64,000 bases of DNA from Ruminococcus sp. (GTDB taxonomy: Bacteria > Bacillota > Clostridia > Oscillospirales > Ruminococcaceae). Shown piece by piece: positions 34,062 to 43,972 of the stretch. How positions within the stretch are numbered: position 1 is the first letter of the stretch; every line of letters starts with the position of its first letter. The translations under genes and the position numbers were made by a program. The notes under the pieces were generated by a model. That model ran no database searches. It saw nothing but the letters and a program-made list of their open reading frames with translations, and was not told where the DNA came from. The DNA lies in assembly GCA_015066865.1 (NCBI GenBank), contig SVNQ01000005.1, positions 24,175 to 88,174 of the forward strand, written 5' to 3'.

Positions 34062-36380
34062 TTGGCATCAAAATTTAATGAACCAACCAATAGTATGAGA
34101 GTGCGTTCCAATCTTGTGGTATTGGTAGTGATGCTGATCGCAGCCATTGCGGTGACATTAAGATTGTTCTGGCTGAGCGTTGTGGATTATAAATATTATG
34201 CGGAAATGGCAAACAGTACGCATTTTAAAAATATTCCCATCAGTGCCAATCGCGGAACGATTTACGATAAAAACGGTACGCCGCTGGCATGGAGCGCTAC
34301 GGTATACAAGGTGTATATTGACCCGACGCTGTATCGTGAGGAAAAAGAAGAAATTGATGAAATCATGAAACAGCGACAGGAAATCGTCAATGAGGGCGGT
34401 AAACTTGAGGAAGGAAAGCGCATCATTCCTGTAGAAGAGCTTGAACGGGAAATCATTAATTTTCTTTCGGAGAAACTTGAAATCACACCTGAAACCATTA
34501 AAGAGTCAATGGAAATGAACACCAAGTACTATGTGCTGAAAAATCAGGTGGAAAAGCCGGTTGCGGATGAATTGGAGGCATATTTATCAGAATTTGGCAT
34601 AGACTCCATTACTACGCAGGAGAATACCAAGCGTTATTATCCGCAGAATGAGCTTGCGGCACAGGTGATCGGATTTACCAACAGTGACGGTGAGGGACAG
34701 TATGGACTGGAGGCATATTATAATACCTACCTTTCCGGTACGGACGGACGAATCGTTTCTGCATCCGATGGTATGGGAAATGCAATGCCCTATCGCTTTG
34801 AAACGACCTATCCTGCGCAGGATGGAAGTTCTCTGTATCTGACAATTGATAATACATTGCAGTATTATCTGGAAAAGAATCTGCAGAAAATGTGGGAAAC
34901 CTATGAGGTGCGCAACCGTACCTGCGGCATTATTATGAACGCAAAGACGGGTGCGATCTACGCAATGGGTACATATCCAAGTTTTGATCTGAACAATCCC
35001 TCCGAGATCTACGATGCCAATGTGGCAGCACAGATTGCCGCATTGCCGGAGGAAGAACGGCACGAAGCGTATATTTCAGCTCGTGAAAAGCAGTGGAAGA
35101 ACAAGGCGATCACAGAACTGTATGTACCGGGCTCCGTTTTCAAGATTTTTACATCTGCTTCGGCGCTTGAGGAAAATCTGGTAAACCCTGCCACCGATAT
35201 GTTCAACTGTAATGGTGTGGTGAATGTTGCGGATTGGCCCATCAAATGTCACAAAAAATCAGGACATGGTATGCAAACCTTCTCAAAGGCACTGACCAAT
35301 TCCTGCAACCCTGCGTTCATCGAGGTCGGTCAAAGACTTGGCTCAAAGCGTTTTTCTGCCTATTCCCGTGCATTCGGACTGACCGAGCGTACAGGCATTG
35401 ATCTTCCCGGTGAAGCAAAGAGCGTATACATGCCCGAAGAAAGAATGGGCATCGTAGAGCTGTCCTCCAGTGCTTTCGGACAGACAAATAAGCTGACGCC
35501 CATCGAAATGATCACCGGTATTGCTGCTGCTGTCAACGGCGGAAACCTCGTGCAGCCCCATGTGGTCAGCAAGATCGTATCCAGCGACGGCAATGTGCTG
35601 GAAACCATGGAAACCAAGGTGAAGCGTCAGGTTATCTCTGAGGAAACTTCCGCTACCGTCAGAAGGCTCCTGCAGGCAGTTGTTGACGATAACGGCGGCG
35701 GTAATGCCAATATCAAGGGCTATGCAATCGGCGGTAAGTCCGGTACTTCCCAGAAGCTTGACGAATATGACGATGCACATATGGAATATGTATCTTCCTA
35801 TTCCTGCTTTGCTCCTGCGAATGATCCGGAAATCGTTATGCTTCTGCTTGCCGATGAGCCGAATCAGAAAATAGGTTATTACGGAAGCGTTGTCTGCGCT
35901 CCCTATGCGAGATCCATTCTTGAAGAAGCACTCCCGTATCTCGGCTATTATCCGGAATATACGGAGGAAGAATATGCACAGCTTGATGTTTCCGTTCCGC
36001 TTCTGATTGATGTGGACGTAACCACTGCCAAGACGACGCTTGAGGCAATGGGACTCAAATGTGAAGTCAAGGGCGAGGGAACATCCGTTGTAAAACAGTG
36101 TCCGCTGACCGGATCGAAAGTATCTCCGAACGGAAAGGTAATTCTGTATACGAGTTCCAATTATGCGACAGAATATGTAGAGGTACCGGATCTGAGACGC
36201 TTTACTGCAAAAACAGCAAATGAGGCGCTGACGAACCGAGGCTTGAACTATGTTTCGGCAGGTGCATCTGCGGACAGAAGCGACGTATTGGTACAGAGCC
36301 AGTCCGTTGAGCCGGGAACAAGTGTTGAAATCGGTACAGTGATCGAACTGACCTACATGGTAAACGACCAGAGCGGCTAA
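34062..36380 (+). CDS. Penicillin-binding protein with two PASTA domains (SpoVD/PBP2x type)
   Basis: 772 residues. One N-terminal membrane helix (about 18-40), dimerisation domain, and transpeptidase with S358 (PGSVFK), SCN, and K559-S-G-T, followed by two PASTA repeats (about 645-705 and 710-770). It cross-links septal or spore cortex peptidoglycan with the partner FtsW/SpoVE. The likely start is TTG 34062, seven bases from AGGAGG (34049-34054); ATG 34044 is in frame but precedes that site. Whether this is division PBP or SpoVD cannot be settled without a survey of paralogues. Confidence 0.92.
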   Translation: MASKFNEPTNSMRVRSNLVVLVVMLIAAIAVTLRLFWLSVVDYKYYAEMANSTHFKNIPISANRGTIYDKNGTPLAWSATVYKVYIDPTLYREEKEEIDEIMKQRQEIVNEGGKLEEGKRIIPVEELEREIINFLSEKLEITPETIKESMEMNTKYYVLKNQVEKPVADELEAYLSEFGIDSITTQENTKRYYPQNELAAQVIGFTNSDGEGQYGLEAYYNTYLSGTDGRIVSASDGMGNAMPYRFETTYPAQDGSSLYLTIDNTLQYYLEKNLQKMWETYEVRNRTCGIIMNAKTGAIYAMGTYPSFDLNNPSEIYDANVAAQIAALPEEERHEAYISAREKQWKNKAITELYVPGSVFKIFTSASALEENLVNPATDMFNCNGVVNVADWPIKCHKKSGHGMQTFSKALTNSCNPAFIEVGQRLGSKRFSAYSRAFGLTERTGIDLPGEAKSVYMPEERMGIVELSSSAFGQTNKLTPIEMITGIAAAVNGGNLVQPHVVSKIVSSDGNVLETMETKVKRQVISEETSATVRRLLQAVVDDNGGGNANIKGYAIGGKSGTSQKLDEYDDAHMEYVSSYSCFAPANDPEIVMLLLADEPNQKIGYYGSVVCAPYARSILEEALPYLGYYPEYTEEEYAQLDVSVPLLIDVDVTTAKTTLEAMGLKCEVKGEGTSVVKQCPLTGSKVSPNGKVILYTSSNYATEYVEVPDLRRFTAKTANEALTNRGLNYVSAGASADRSDVLVQSQSVEPGTSVEIGTVIELTYMVNDQSG

Positions 36381-36420
36381 TACTCCAAATCATATATCTT
36401 GCAGAAAGCAGGAGGTAGTT

Positions 36421-37854
36421 ATGAAATTACAGAAATTATTGGAAAATAAAGCGAACACCGCCATCGGTGATGTGGAAATTTCCGCCATCACCGATGATAA
36501 CCGTAAGATCAGCAAGGATTGTATTTTTGTATGCGTAAAAGGAGAACGTTTCGATGGACATTCGGTTGCCGCACAGGCACTGGAGCAGGGGGCGGCTGCC
36601 GTTGTCGTGGAGCGTAATCTCGGTCTGGGTGACCGTCAGATTCTTGTTTCTGACAGCCGTGCATTCTATGGCGATCTGTGCGCTGCATGGTTTGATCATC
36701 CCGAACGCAAAATGAAATTCGTCGGTGTAACAGGAACGAACGGCAAAACCACCATCACCACAGTGATCAAGCATATCCTGACGAAAAACGGCTATAAAGT
36801 TGGACTGATCGGCACGATACAGAATGAAATCGGTGAGGAGATCGTGCATACCAATAATACGACTCCCATGACATTTGAGCTGATGGAACTGTATGACAGA
36901 ATGTACCGCAGCGGATGCAACGTGGTCGTTATGGAAGTTTCTTCTTTCGGTCTGGTGCAGAAGCGTATTGGTTCGACATATTTCGATGCGGCAGTATTTA
37001 CAAATCTGACGCAGGATCATCTGGATTATCACAAAACCATGGATGCCTATTATGATGCGAAGCGTATGCTGTTCGATGTATGTGATACGGCGATCTGCAA
37101 TACGGATGACAACTATGGAAAGCGTTTGTTTTCAGAGATTTCCTGCAAAAAGTACAGCTATGGAGCGTCTGATGCAGACTATTCCTTTTCAGCCAATGCA
37201 GTGACAGCAAACGGTGCTGCATTCCGCATGACAACACCGGAAGGCGCACAGGACATCCATATGCTGATGACGGGCTACTTCAATATCGCAAATGCAACAG
37301 CCGCTTATGCGGCATGCAGAAGCCTTGGACTGACAGCTGAGCAGATCCTTACGCCGCTGCAGAATTGTGCAGGTGTCAAGGGTAGATGCGAGGTAATCCC
37401 TACGGGACGCGATTTTTCCGTCATTTGTGATTATGCGCATACGCCCGATGCGATTGAAAATATCCTCGAAAACGTAAAGCTTTACACCGTGGGCAGGCTC
37501 ATCTGTCTGTTCGGCTGCGGCGGCAACCGTGACAGAACAAAGCGTCCGCTCATGGCAAAGGCGGCGGCAAAATATGCGGATAAACTGATCGTCACATCCG
37601 ATAATCCCCGTGACGAGGAACCCGATGCGATCATTGCCGATGTATTGGAAGGACTTGCAGAAAGCGGCGTTCCCTATGAAGCAGTGACCGACCGCCGAGA
37701 GGCGATTTTCCACGCAGTAAAAACTGCGCAGAAGGGTGATGTGATCGTGCTTGCCGGCAAGGGACATGAGGATTATCAGATTTTTGAAAATAATCGTACC
37801 GTTCATTTTGACGAACGGGAAATTGTTGCCGATGCACTGAATACATTGGCATAG
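36421..37854 (+). CDS. murE: UDP-MurNAc-tripeptide synthetase (meso-DAP adding)
   Basis: 477 residues. ATP loop TGTNGKTT (104-111), NLTQDHLDYH, and D394-N-P-R397, the motif that selects meso-diaminopimelate rather than lysine. It adds the third residue of the peptidoglycan stem peptide. AGGAGG precedes the start. Confidence 0.96.
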   Translation: MKLQKLLENKANTAIGDVEISAITDDNRKISKDCIFVCVKGERFDGHSVAAQALEQGAAAVVVERNLGLGDRQILVSDSRAFYGDLCAAWFDHPERKMKFVGVTGTNGKTTITTVIKHILTKNGYKVGLIGTIQNEIGEEIVHTNNTTPMTFELMELYDRMYRSGCNVVVMEVSSFGLVQKRIGSTYFDAAVFTNLTQDHLDYHKTMDAYYDAKRMLFDVCDTAICNTDDNYGKRLFSEISCKKYSYGASDADYSFSANAVTANGAAFRMTTPEGAQDIHMLMTGYFNIANATAAYAACRSLGLTAEQILTPLQNCAGVKGRCEVIPTGRDFSVICDYAHTPDAIENILENVKLYTVGRLICLFGCGGNRDRTKRPLMAKAAAKYADKLIVTSDNPRDEEPDAIIADVLEGLAESGVPYEAVTDRREAIFHAVKTAQKGDVIVLAGKGHEDYQIFENNRTVHFDEREIVADALNTLA

Positions 37855-37864
37855 GAGGAAGAAC

Positions 37865-39226
37865 ATGGAAACCATTTCACTTAAGGAGCTTGCAAAGTCA
37901 CTGGGTACAACATCCCCGATTGACGCAGAAATTACCTGCATCAGCACGGACACACGAAATCTTCCCGAGGGATGTCTGTTTCTGGCTTTGCGAGGTGCAA
38001 AATTTGACGGACATGACTTTGTGGAGCAGTCGCTCAAAGCCGGAGCTGTTGCCGCTGTAACGGATACACAGATCGGCGATCTGCCCTGCATCGTGGTAGA
38101 AAATACCGGTCAGGCGCTGCTGGACATCGGCAGTTATTACCGTGATATGTTTGACATTCCGCTGGTAGGCGTGACAGGAAGTGTCGGCAAGACCACCACA
38201 AAGGAAATGATTGCCTGCGTTCTTTCTGAAAAGTATTGTACGCTGAAGACAGAAAAGAATTTCAATAACGAGATCGGCATGCCCAAAACCCTGTTCTGCC
38301 TGACAAAAGAACATGGTGCGGCAGTCATTGAGATGGGGATGAACCATTTCGGAGAGATCTCCCGTATGAGCCGCAGCGCAAAGCCGACCATGGCAGTGAT
38401 CACGAATATCGGCTATTCCCATATTGAGCATCTCGGTTCGCAGGAGGGTATCCTTAAGGCAAAGCTGGAAATGCTTGAAGGCATGGATCCCGAAGCTCCT
38501 CTGATCGTGTCTGCGGATGATCCCATGCTCCGTGACCTCGGACAGAAGCTGGAACGTGTTGTACTGACCTATTCTGTCGAGGGAGAAAATGCTCCCATCG
38601 GTACGGATGTGTATGCTGATGACATCAAGGAAGATGATGGCGTGACGACTTTTACCATCTGCCATGCAGAAAATTCCGTCCTCGCAGTACTCCCGACTGT
38701 GGGTATCCATAATGTCAAAAATGCATTGGCGGCATACATGGTCGGCATCATTTGCGGCATGACACCGCAGGAGATCCTCTGCGGTCTTGCAAAGTATGAA
38801 CCGACCGGCATGCGTCAGAATATCATGGAAAAAAACGGACAGACTGTCATTGCAGACTGCTACAATGCAAGTCCGGATTCCATGCGTGCAGGACTGGGCG
38901 TGCTGGGAAATTACCAGTGTGAGGGCAGAAAAATAGCCGTTCTGGGAGATATGCTGGAGCTTGGTGAACACAGTCAGATGCTCCATGCAAAAGTAGGAGA
39001 AATGGCAAAAAATGCAGGAATCGACATGCTGTTCTGTTACGGAACCGCTGCAAAAGACATTGCTGCAAATGCAGGGGACGCCGTTGCGGTTTTCTGTACT
39101 GAGGATGCCGAGGAGCTGACTGCAAAGCTTCGGGAAACTCTCAGAGAGGGCGACTGTGTGCTGTTTAAAGCGAGTCACGGTATGCATCTGGAAGAAATTA
39201 TCACCAAGCTTTACGGTGAAGTATAA
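37865..39226 (+). CDS. murF: UDP-MurNAc-tripeptide-D-Ala-D-Ala ligase
   Basis: 453 residues. ATP loop TGSVGKTT (104-111), EKNFNNEIGMP, EMGMNHFGEI, and DCYNASPDSM are MurF hallmarks. It adds D-Ala-D-Ala to complete the stem peptide. Its stop overlaps the ATG of the MraY-like gene by one base (TAATG). No murD follows. Confidence 0.96.
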   Translation: METISLKELAKSLGTTSPIDAEITCISTDTRNLPEGCLFLALRGAKFDGHDFVEQSLKAGAVAAVTDTQIGDLPCIVVENTGQALLDIGSYYRDMFDIPLVGVTGSVGKTTTKEMIACVLSEKYCTLKTEKNFNNEIGMPKTLFCLTKEHGAAVIEMGMNHFGEISRMSRSAKPTMAVITNIGYSHIEHLGSQEGILKAKLEMLEGMDPEAPLIVSADDPMLRDLGQKLERVVLTYSVEGENAPIGTDVYADDIKEDDGVTTFTICHAENSVLAVLPTVGIHNVKNALAAYMVGIICGMTPQEILCGLAKYEPTGMRQNIMEKNGQTVIADCYNASPDSMRAGLGVLGNYQCEGRKIAVLGDMLELGEHSQMLHAKVGEMAKNAGIDMLFCYGTAAKDIAANAGDAVAVFCTEDAEELTAKLRETLREGDCVLFKASHGMHLEEIITKLYGEV

Positions 39227-40188
39227 TGCCGCTCTGGCTGCAGCTGACTGCTGCTCTGTCCGCTGCGATTGCAAGCGGCGTGATGGGGATGGCGTTTGTA
39301 CCGTATTTACGAAAACAGCGTTTCTGTGAGCCTGAACCTCAGAAGGAGGATGCGGAAAATACAATACACAGCCTTCGTCCGACAATGGGCGGTGTGCTTG
39401 CAGTATTTGGCTGCCTGTTCGGGCTTGTATTGTCATATGCGCTCTACTGCGGTGCTTTTGCAGTGGATCATACATCTGTTTCCGTACAGCAGCTTAACGG
39501 AGAAATGCTTTACAGCATTGCATATGCACTCATTTGTGCAGTGCTTGGCTTTGTGTGGGATCTTCGCATTGTACGCAGAAAGCCTTTGCGTAAGCAGCCG
39601 TTACTGATGCGTTGGGCATTTGTGTTTTTGCTGACAACATTGTTTCTGCTGCTTTGCGGTTGGGAAAATACGATTCTGGATTTCGGATTTTTCCGCTATG
39701 ATGCAGGTATGCTCTGTGTTCCCATCACTGCGGCAATTGGCACGGTGCTTTGGATGCTTTTCTCCGAAAATGCGGAACAAACGGATGGTATGAGTATTTC
39801 CGTTGGCAGTGTTGTGCTGCTCGGAATGGCAGTTTTATTGATGCAGGAAGGGAAGGCGCTTCACGCACTTCTTTCGCTTGCAGCAGCGGGAGGATGCATG
39901 GGCTGTTTCGTCTGGAATCTGCATCCTGCAAAATGCAGATTGGGAAGGACGGGTATATTCTGGATTTCCGGAATTGTAACGGCGGTATGCATGATCAGCC
40001 GTCTGCATACGGCAATGCTTCTGATGATTGCCGTGTATCTGATAGACGTGCTTCCTTCATGGAGAAAAAATGGAATGACACTGCAGCAGAACATGCAGCA
40101 AGCAGGAATGAAGCATTGGCAGAGAATTGCAGTTTTTGCAGGATTTGCCTGTTTTTGCTGTATCGTTGCTATCATGTTGTATGAATAG
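39226..40188 (+). CDS. Divergent MraY-like membrane protein lacking catalytic residues
   Basis: 320 residues, about 9-10 membrane helices, in the mraY position between murF and ftsW. Homology is plain: RPTMGG (51-56), GFVWDLRIVRRKPL matching the GF-DD-Y-K loop, TDG (186-188), and NLHPAKCRLGRTG (231-243) matching N-HPA-V-MGDTG. Yet the first Asp of the DD pair is W111, the GLDGLA aspartate is replaced (GMSISVG), the GDTG aspartate is R241, and the HHH loop near the C-terminus is missing. It therefore probably cannot make lipid I. A true mraY should lie elsewhere; this copy may be a pseudoenzyme or scaffold. The frame is intact and coupled. Confidence 0.8.
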   Translation: MPLWLQLTAALSAAIASGVMGMAFVPYLRKQRFCEPEPQKEDAENTIHSLRPTMGGVLAVFGCLFGLVLSYALYCGAFAVDHTSVSVQQLNGEMLYSIAYALICAVLGFVWDLRIVRRKPLRKQPLLMRWAFVFLLTTLFLLLCGWENTILDFGFFRYDAGMLCVPITAAIGTVLWMLFSENAEQTDGMSISVGSVVLLGMAVLLMQEGKALHALLSLAAAGGCMGCFVWNLHPAKCRLGRTGIFWISGIVTAVCMISRLHTAMLLMIAVYLIDVLPSWRKNGMTLQQNMQQAGMKHWQRIAVFAGFACFCCIVAIMLYE

Positions 40189-40220
40189 TTTGCAATATTA
40201 CGAAGAAAGGGGAGGCGCAG

Positions 40221-41480
40221 ATGGCGCAGACAAATACAAGAAAAGCGGGTAAAAGATTCTTGTCATTCGGAAGAATGAACGAAATGAAAAAAAAGCGTGC
40301 CAGACTGGGCGGTGTTGATGTTACTTTTCTGGTTGTCGTACTGATCCTGCTTGGTGTTGGAATTTTGATGATGTTTTCCGCAAGCTACGCAATCGCGATT
40401 AATGAGAATAAAGTCGGATATTATTATGCGATCCGACAGGTGATTTTCGGCGGTATCGGATTGATTGCAATGCTGATCATGTCATTTGTGGATTATCGTA
40501 TTTTTCAGAAGGGCTGGATCGCATTGACGGCATATGTCGGAAGTATCATCATGCTGATACTGGTATTACTCGTCGGTACGGATCTTGGCACGGGCTGTAA
40601 ACGATGGATCAATCTTGGTTTTACTACGTTCCAGCCATCCGAGCTTGCGAAATTTGCAGTCGTTATTCTGTTTGCCTATGCAATTAATAATAACTATGAT
40701 CGTATGAAAAAGGCAACAGTCGGTGTAATCCCCTTCATGCTGATGCTTGGTATTATTGCGTTGCTGCTGATGCGGCAGCCGCACTTGTCCTGTACGATAT
40801 TGATCGCATTGATCGGTGTTGTTCTGATGTTTGTAGGCGGTGCGAAAGTCTGGCATTTGCTGATTGCCGGTTTGCTGGCAGTGCTGGGCGTAGCAGGTCT
40901 TGTAATTTATAAGATGTTTGCCGAGGATTATAACTATTTCGGAAAACGTCTCAGTACCTGGCTTCATCCCTTTGACAGTGCTGACCTTGCTTCCACATGG
41001 CAGTCAAGACAATCCCTCATTGCAATCGGTTCGGGCGGCGTATTCGGTCTGGGTCTGGGCGAATCACGTCAGAAATACCTCTATCTTCCCGAAGCAGAGA
41101 ACGACTTCGTGTTTGCGGTCGTTTGCGAGGAACTCGGACTTATCGGTGCAATTACAGTCATCCTGTTGTTTGTGATGCTTGTGGTACAGGGATTCCATAT
41201 TGCATCCAAAGCGAAGGATCGTTTCGGAATGCTCATTACAATTGGATTTACATTGCAGATCGGTCTGCAGGCGTTTATCAACATGAGCGTTGTCAGCGGA
41301 CTTGTGCCGAATACAGGAATCAGCCTGCCGTTTTTCAGCTATGGCGGTACGGCGCTGATCATGCAGCTGATGCAGATGGGAATTGTGCTGAATGTATCAA
41401 GACAGCGGTATGCACCGCCTGATAGCGCTGCAGTTCCCAAATCGCAGGTGCCTGAACCGGATTTCCGACAGGAAGCGTGA
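40221..41480 (+). CDS. ftsW: FtsW/RodA/SpoVE-family peptidoglycan glycosyltransferase
   Basis: 419 residues with ten predicted helices. SEDS features: GGVDVTFL start of helix 1, a WINLGF-type loop (KRWINLGFTTFQPSE) and GLVPNTGISLPFFSYGG near the end. It polymerises lipid II in partnership with the class B PBP. GGGGAGG precedes the start. Position before murG points to FtsW/SpoVE rather than RodA. Confidence 0.93.
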   Translation: MAQTNTRKAGKRFLSFGRMNEMKKKRARLGGVDVTFLVVVLILLGVGILMMFSASYAIAINENKVGYYYAIRQVIFGGIGLIAMLIMSFVDYRIFQKGWIALTAYVGSIIMLILVLLVGTDLGTGCKRWINLGFTTFQPSELAKFAVVILFAYAINNNYDRMKKATVGVIPFMLMLGIIALLLMRQPHLSCTILIALIGVVLMFVGGAKVWHLLIAGLLAVLGVAGLVIYKMFAEDYNYFGKRLSTWLHPFDSADLASTWQSRQSLIAIGSGGVFGLGLGESRQKYLYLPEAENDFVFAVVCEELGLIGAITVILLFVMLVVQGFHIASKAKDRFGMLITIGFTLQIGLQAFINMSVVSGLVPNTGISLPFFSYGGTALIMQLMQMGIVLNVSRQRYAPPDSAAVPKSQVPEPDFRQEA

Positions 41481-41518
41481 AGCGGCGAGAGCAATTTTGA
41501 TTGAGAAGGGTGAATACT

Positions 41519-42646
41519 ATGAAAGTACTTTTGGCGGGCGGCGGCACGGGCGGACATATCAATCCTGCACTTGCCATTGCAAGCATTATTAAATCCCATT
41601 GTCCGGATGCAGAGTTTCTGTTTGTGGGTACGCCGAATGGCATGGAATCAAAACTGATACCACAGGCAGGTTATCAAATATCACATATCAAGGTTGCAGG
41701 ATTTCAGCGTAAGCTGACGCCCGTGAATATCGGCAGAAACATCAAAGCGGTTTGGTATCTTGCATGTTCGGGCAGTCGTGCAAAGCGTATCCTGAATGAT
41801 TTTAAGCCCGATATTGCCATCGGAACGGGCGGATATGTGGCAGGACCGATTATCCGCATGGCTGCAAAAATGGGGATTCCCACAGCCATTCATGAGCAAA
41901 ATGCATACCCCGGTGTCACAAACAGACTGCTTGCCAAGGAAGTTGACCATGTGATGCTGACGGTGAAAGAAGCGCTGGAATTTTTTGATTCCGAGGGGCT
42001 GCAGTATACCGTGACAGGACTTCCTGTTCGTGCGGAGCTTCGCCAGAAATCAAAGGCGCAGGCAAGAGCGGAACTGGGATTTGATGACGCATTCTGTATC
42101 CTGTCCTTTGGCGGAAGTCTTGGTGCAGGGTGCATCAATGAAACCATGGCAGAAGTGCTGAAATGGCATATCGGTAAAGGTCTTGCCATCAATCATATTC
42201 ACGGCTACGGCGGCATGGGTAAGGATACATTTCCGCAGAAAATGCAGGAATACGGTATTCCCATGAAAAACGACCGCATCCGAATCAGTGAATATATCCA
42301 TGACATGGATACCTGCATGGCAGCGGCGGATCTGGTCATCTGCCGTTCAGGTGCAACGGGTCTTGCAGAGCTTGAAGCTTTGGGGAAACCGTCGATATTG
42401 ATCCCATCACCGATCGTTACAGGCAACCATCAGCTGCATAATGCCAACGTCTTGGGTAAGGCGGGTGCAGCAATTGTAATTGAACAGAAGGATGTTACTT
42501 CGGAGGATATGATCACCCGAATTGAAGGCTTGTATCAGAATCGTGCAAAACTGCAGAGCATGGCGCAGAACGCTGCCGCACTTGCAGTGACGGATACGGA
42601 AGATCGTATCTGGAAGGTAGTAGAATCACTGCTGAAAAAGAAATAG
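41519..42646 (+). CDS. murG: UDP-GlcNAc:undecaprenyl-PP-MurNAc-pentapeptide GlcNAc transferase
   Basis: 375 residues. N-terminal GGGTGGHINPALA, HEQNAYPG, and the C-terminal GATGLAELEALGKPSILIPSP typical of GT28. It converts lipid I to lipid II at the membrane. ATG 41519 follows GAAGGG; an in-frame 41501 start lacks a site. Confidence 0.96.
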   Translation: MKVLLAGGGTGGHINPALAIASIIKSHCPDAEFLFVGTPNGMESKLIPQAGYQISHIKVAGFQRKLTPVNIGRNIKAVWYLACSGSRAKRILNDFKPDIAIGTGGYVAGPIIRMAAKMGIPTAIHEQNAYPGVTNRLLAKEVDHVMLTVKEALEFFDSEGLQYTVTGLPVRAELRQKSKAQARAELGFDDAFCILSFGGSLGAGCINETMAEVLKWHIGKGLAINHIHGYGGMGKDTFPQKMQEYGIPMKNDRIRISEYIHDMDTCMAAADLVICRSGATGLAELEALGKPSILIPSPIVTGNHQLHNANVLGKAGAAIVIEQKDVTSEDMITRIEGLYQNRAKLQSMAQNAAALAVTDTEDRIWKVVESLLKKK

Positions 42647-42705
42647 CAAATTTACGCACCGAAAACCCTTTTCATCATAGAATGATGATAGAAAGGGGTG
42701 GCGTT

Positions 42706-43959
42706 ATGCAGAAATTAGTCATACAGGGCGGCAGACGTCTGGAAGGCGAAATCGCCGTACAGGGCGCCAAAAACAGTGCATTGCCGATTGCGGCGGCTGC
42801 GCTGCTCTGTGATGGGGAAAGCAGGTTGGAAAATTGCCCGAAACTGTCGGATGTCTATGCAGCATGCCGGATCCTGACAAATTTGGGATGCCGATGTGAG
42901 ATGCAGGAAAACACCGTGACTGTGGATGCACATGGAATGCATGCATCGGAAATTCCGGAGCAGTTTATGTGTGAAATGCGCTCGTCAATTATTTTTCTGG
43001 GTGCAGTACTTGGAAGAATGGGAAAATGTACGCTGGGGTATCCCGGAGGCTGTGAGCTTGGCCCACGTCCGATCAACCTGCATTTGCAGGCATTGCAGCG
43101 TATGGGTGTGAAGATCCATGAAGAAAACGGGATACTTCATTGCACAACACCGAATGGTCTGCACGGGGCAAGAATTCATCTCCAGTTTCCGTCAGTGGGT
43201 GCAACGGAAAATATACTGCTTGCCGCTGTGACTGCAAAAGGAGAGACAACGATCAGCAATGCGGCGAGAGAGCCGGAAATTGTGGATCTTGCAGGGTATC
43301 TCAGAACCTGCGGTGCATGTATTTGCGGCGAAGGCACGGGAACGATCGTTGTGCAGGGCGTGAAAAGTCTGAAAGGCTGTACATACCGTATCATGCCGGA
43401 TCGCATTGTTGCGGCAACATGGCTTGCTGCTGCGGCAGCGACAGATGGTGAGATATGCCTGCGTCAGGTCAAAAGCTCGGATATGGCAAGTATTCTCGAT
43501 GTGTTTGAAGAAATGAACTGTCGGATCAGTGCGGCAGATAACCGGATTTATCTTCATGCCGGAAAACCTCTGAAAGCGGTCAGACTGATGAAAACAATGC
43601 CCTATCCCGGATTCCCTACGGATGCACAGGCGATCATGATGGCAGCCCTGTGCCGTGCATGCGGTACAACACTGGTTGAAGAGACAATATTTGAAAACAG
43701 ATTTCGTCATGTGGATGCTCTTGTAAAAATGGGAGCGGATATTCAGGTGGCAGGCCGAGTGGCAGCGATTCACGGCGTTCGCAGCCTGCATGGTGCTGCA
43801 GTGGAAGCAACGGATCTTCGTGGAGGAGCAGCAATGCTTGTTGCCGGACTTAGTGCGTCCGGAGAAACAGTCATCCATGATGTATTCCATATTGACAGAG
43901 GATATGACAGTCCCGAACAGGTGCTGCAAAGTATCGGAGCAGAAATTATCAGAACATAA
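42706..43959 (+). CDS. murA: UDP-GlcNAc 1-carboxyvinyltransferase
   Basis: 417 residues. Starts with QGGRRLEGEIAVQGAKNSAL, and has the fosfomycin-target cysteine C116 in PGGCELGPRPI. It commits UDP-GlcNAc to peptidoglycan synthesis. Start chosen after AAAGGGG; ATG 42682 lies upstream of that site. Place between murG and ftsQ is found in several Clostridia. Confidence 0.95.
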   Translation: MQKLVIQGGRRLEGEIAVQGAKNSALPIAAAALLCDGESRLENCPKLSDVYAACRILTNLGCRCEMQENTVTVDAHGMHASEIPEQFMCEMRSSIIFLGAVLGRMGKCTLGYPGGCELGPRPINLHLQALQRMGVKIHEENGILHCTTPNGLHGARIHLQFPSVGATENILLAAVTAKGETTISNAAREPEIVDLAGYLRTCGACICGEGTGTIVVQGVKSLKGCTYRIMPDRIVAATWLAAAAATDGEICLRQVKSSDMASILDVFEEMNCRISAADNRIYLHAGKPLKAVRLMKTMPYPGFPTDAQAIMMAALCRACGTTLVEETIFENRFRHVDALVKMGADIQVAGRVAAIHGVRSLHGAAVEATDLRGGAAMLVAGLSASGETVIHDVFHIDRGYDSPEQVLQSIGAEIIRT

Positions 43960-43972
43960 AAGGGGAAAGCAT

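Noticed and set aside
37898..39475. 525-codon open frame on the minus strand
   Set aside because: It is the antisense of murF and the MraY-like gene; rich in Cys and His, no ribosome site, no recognisable domain.
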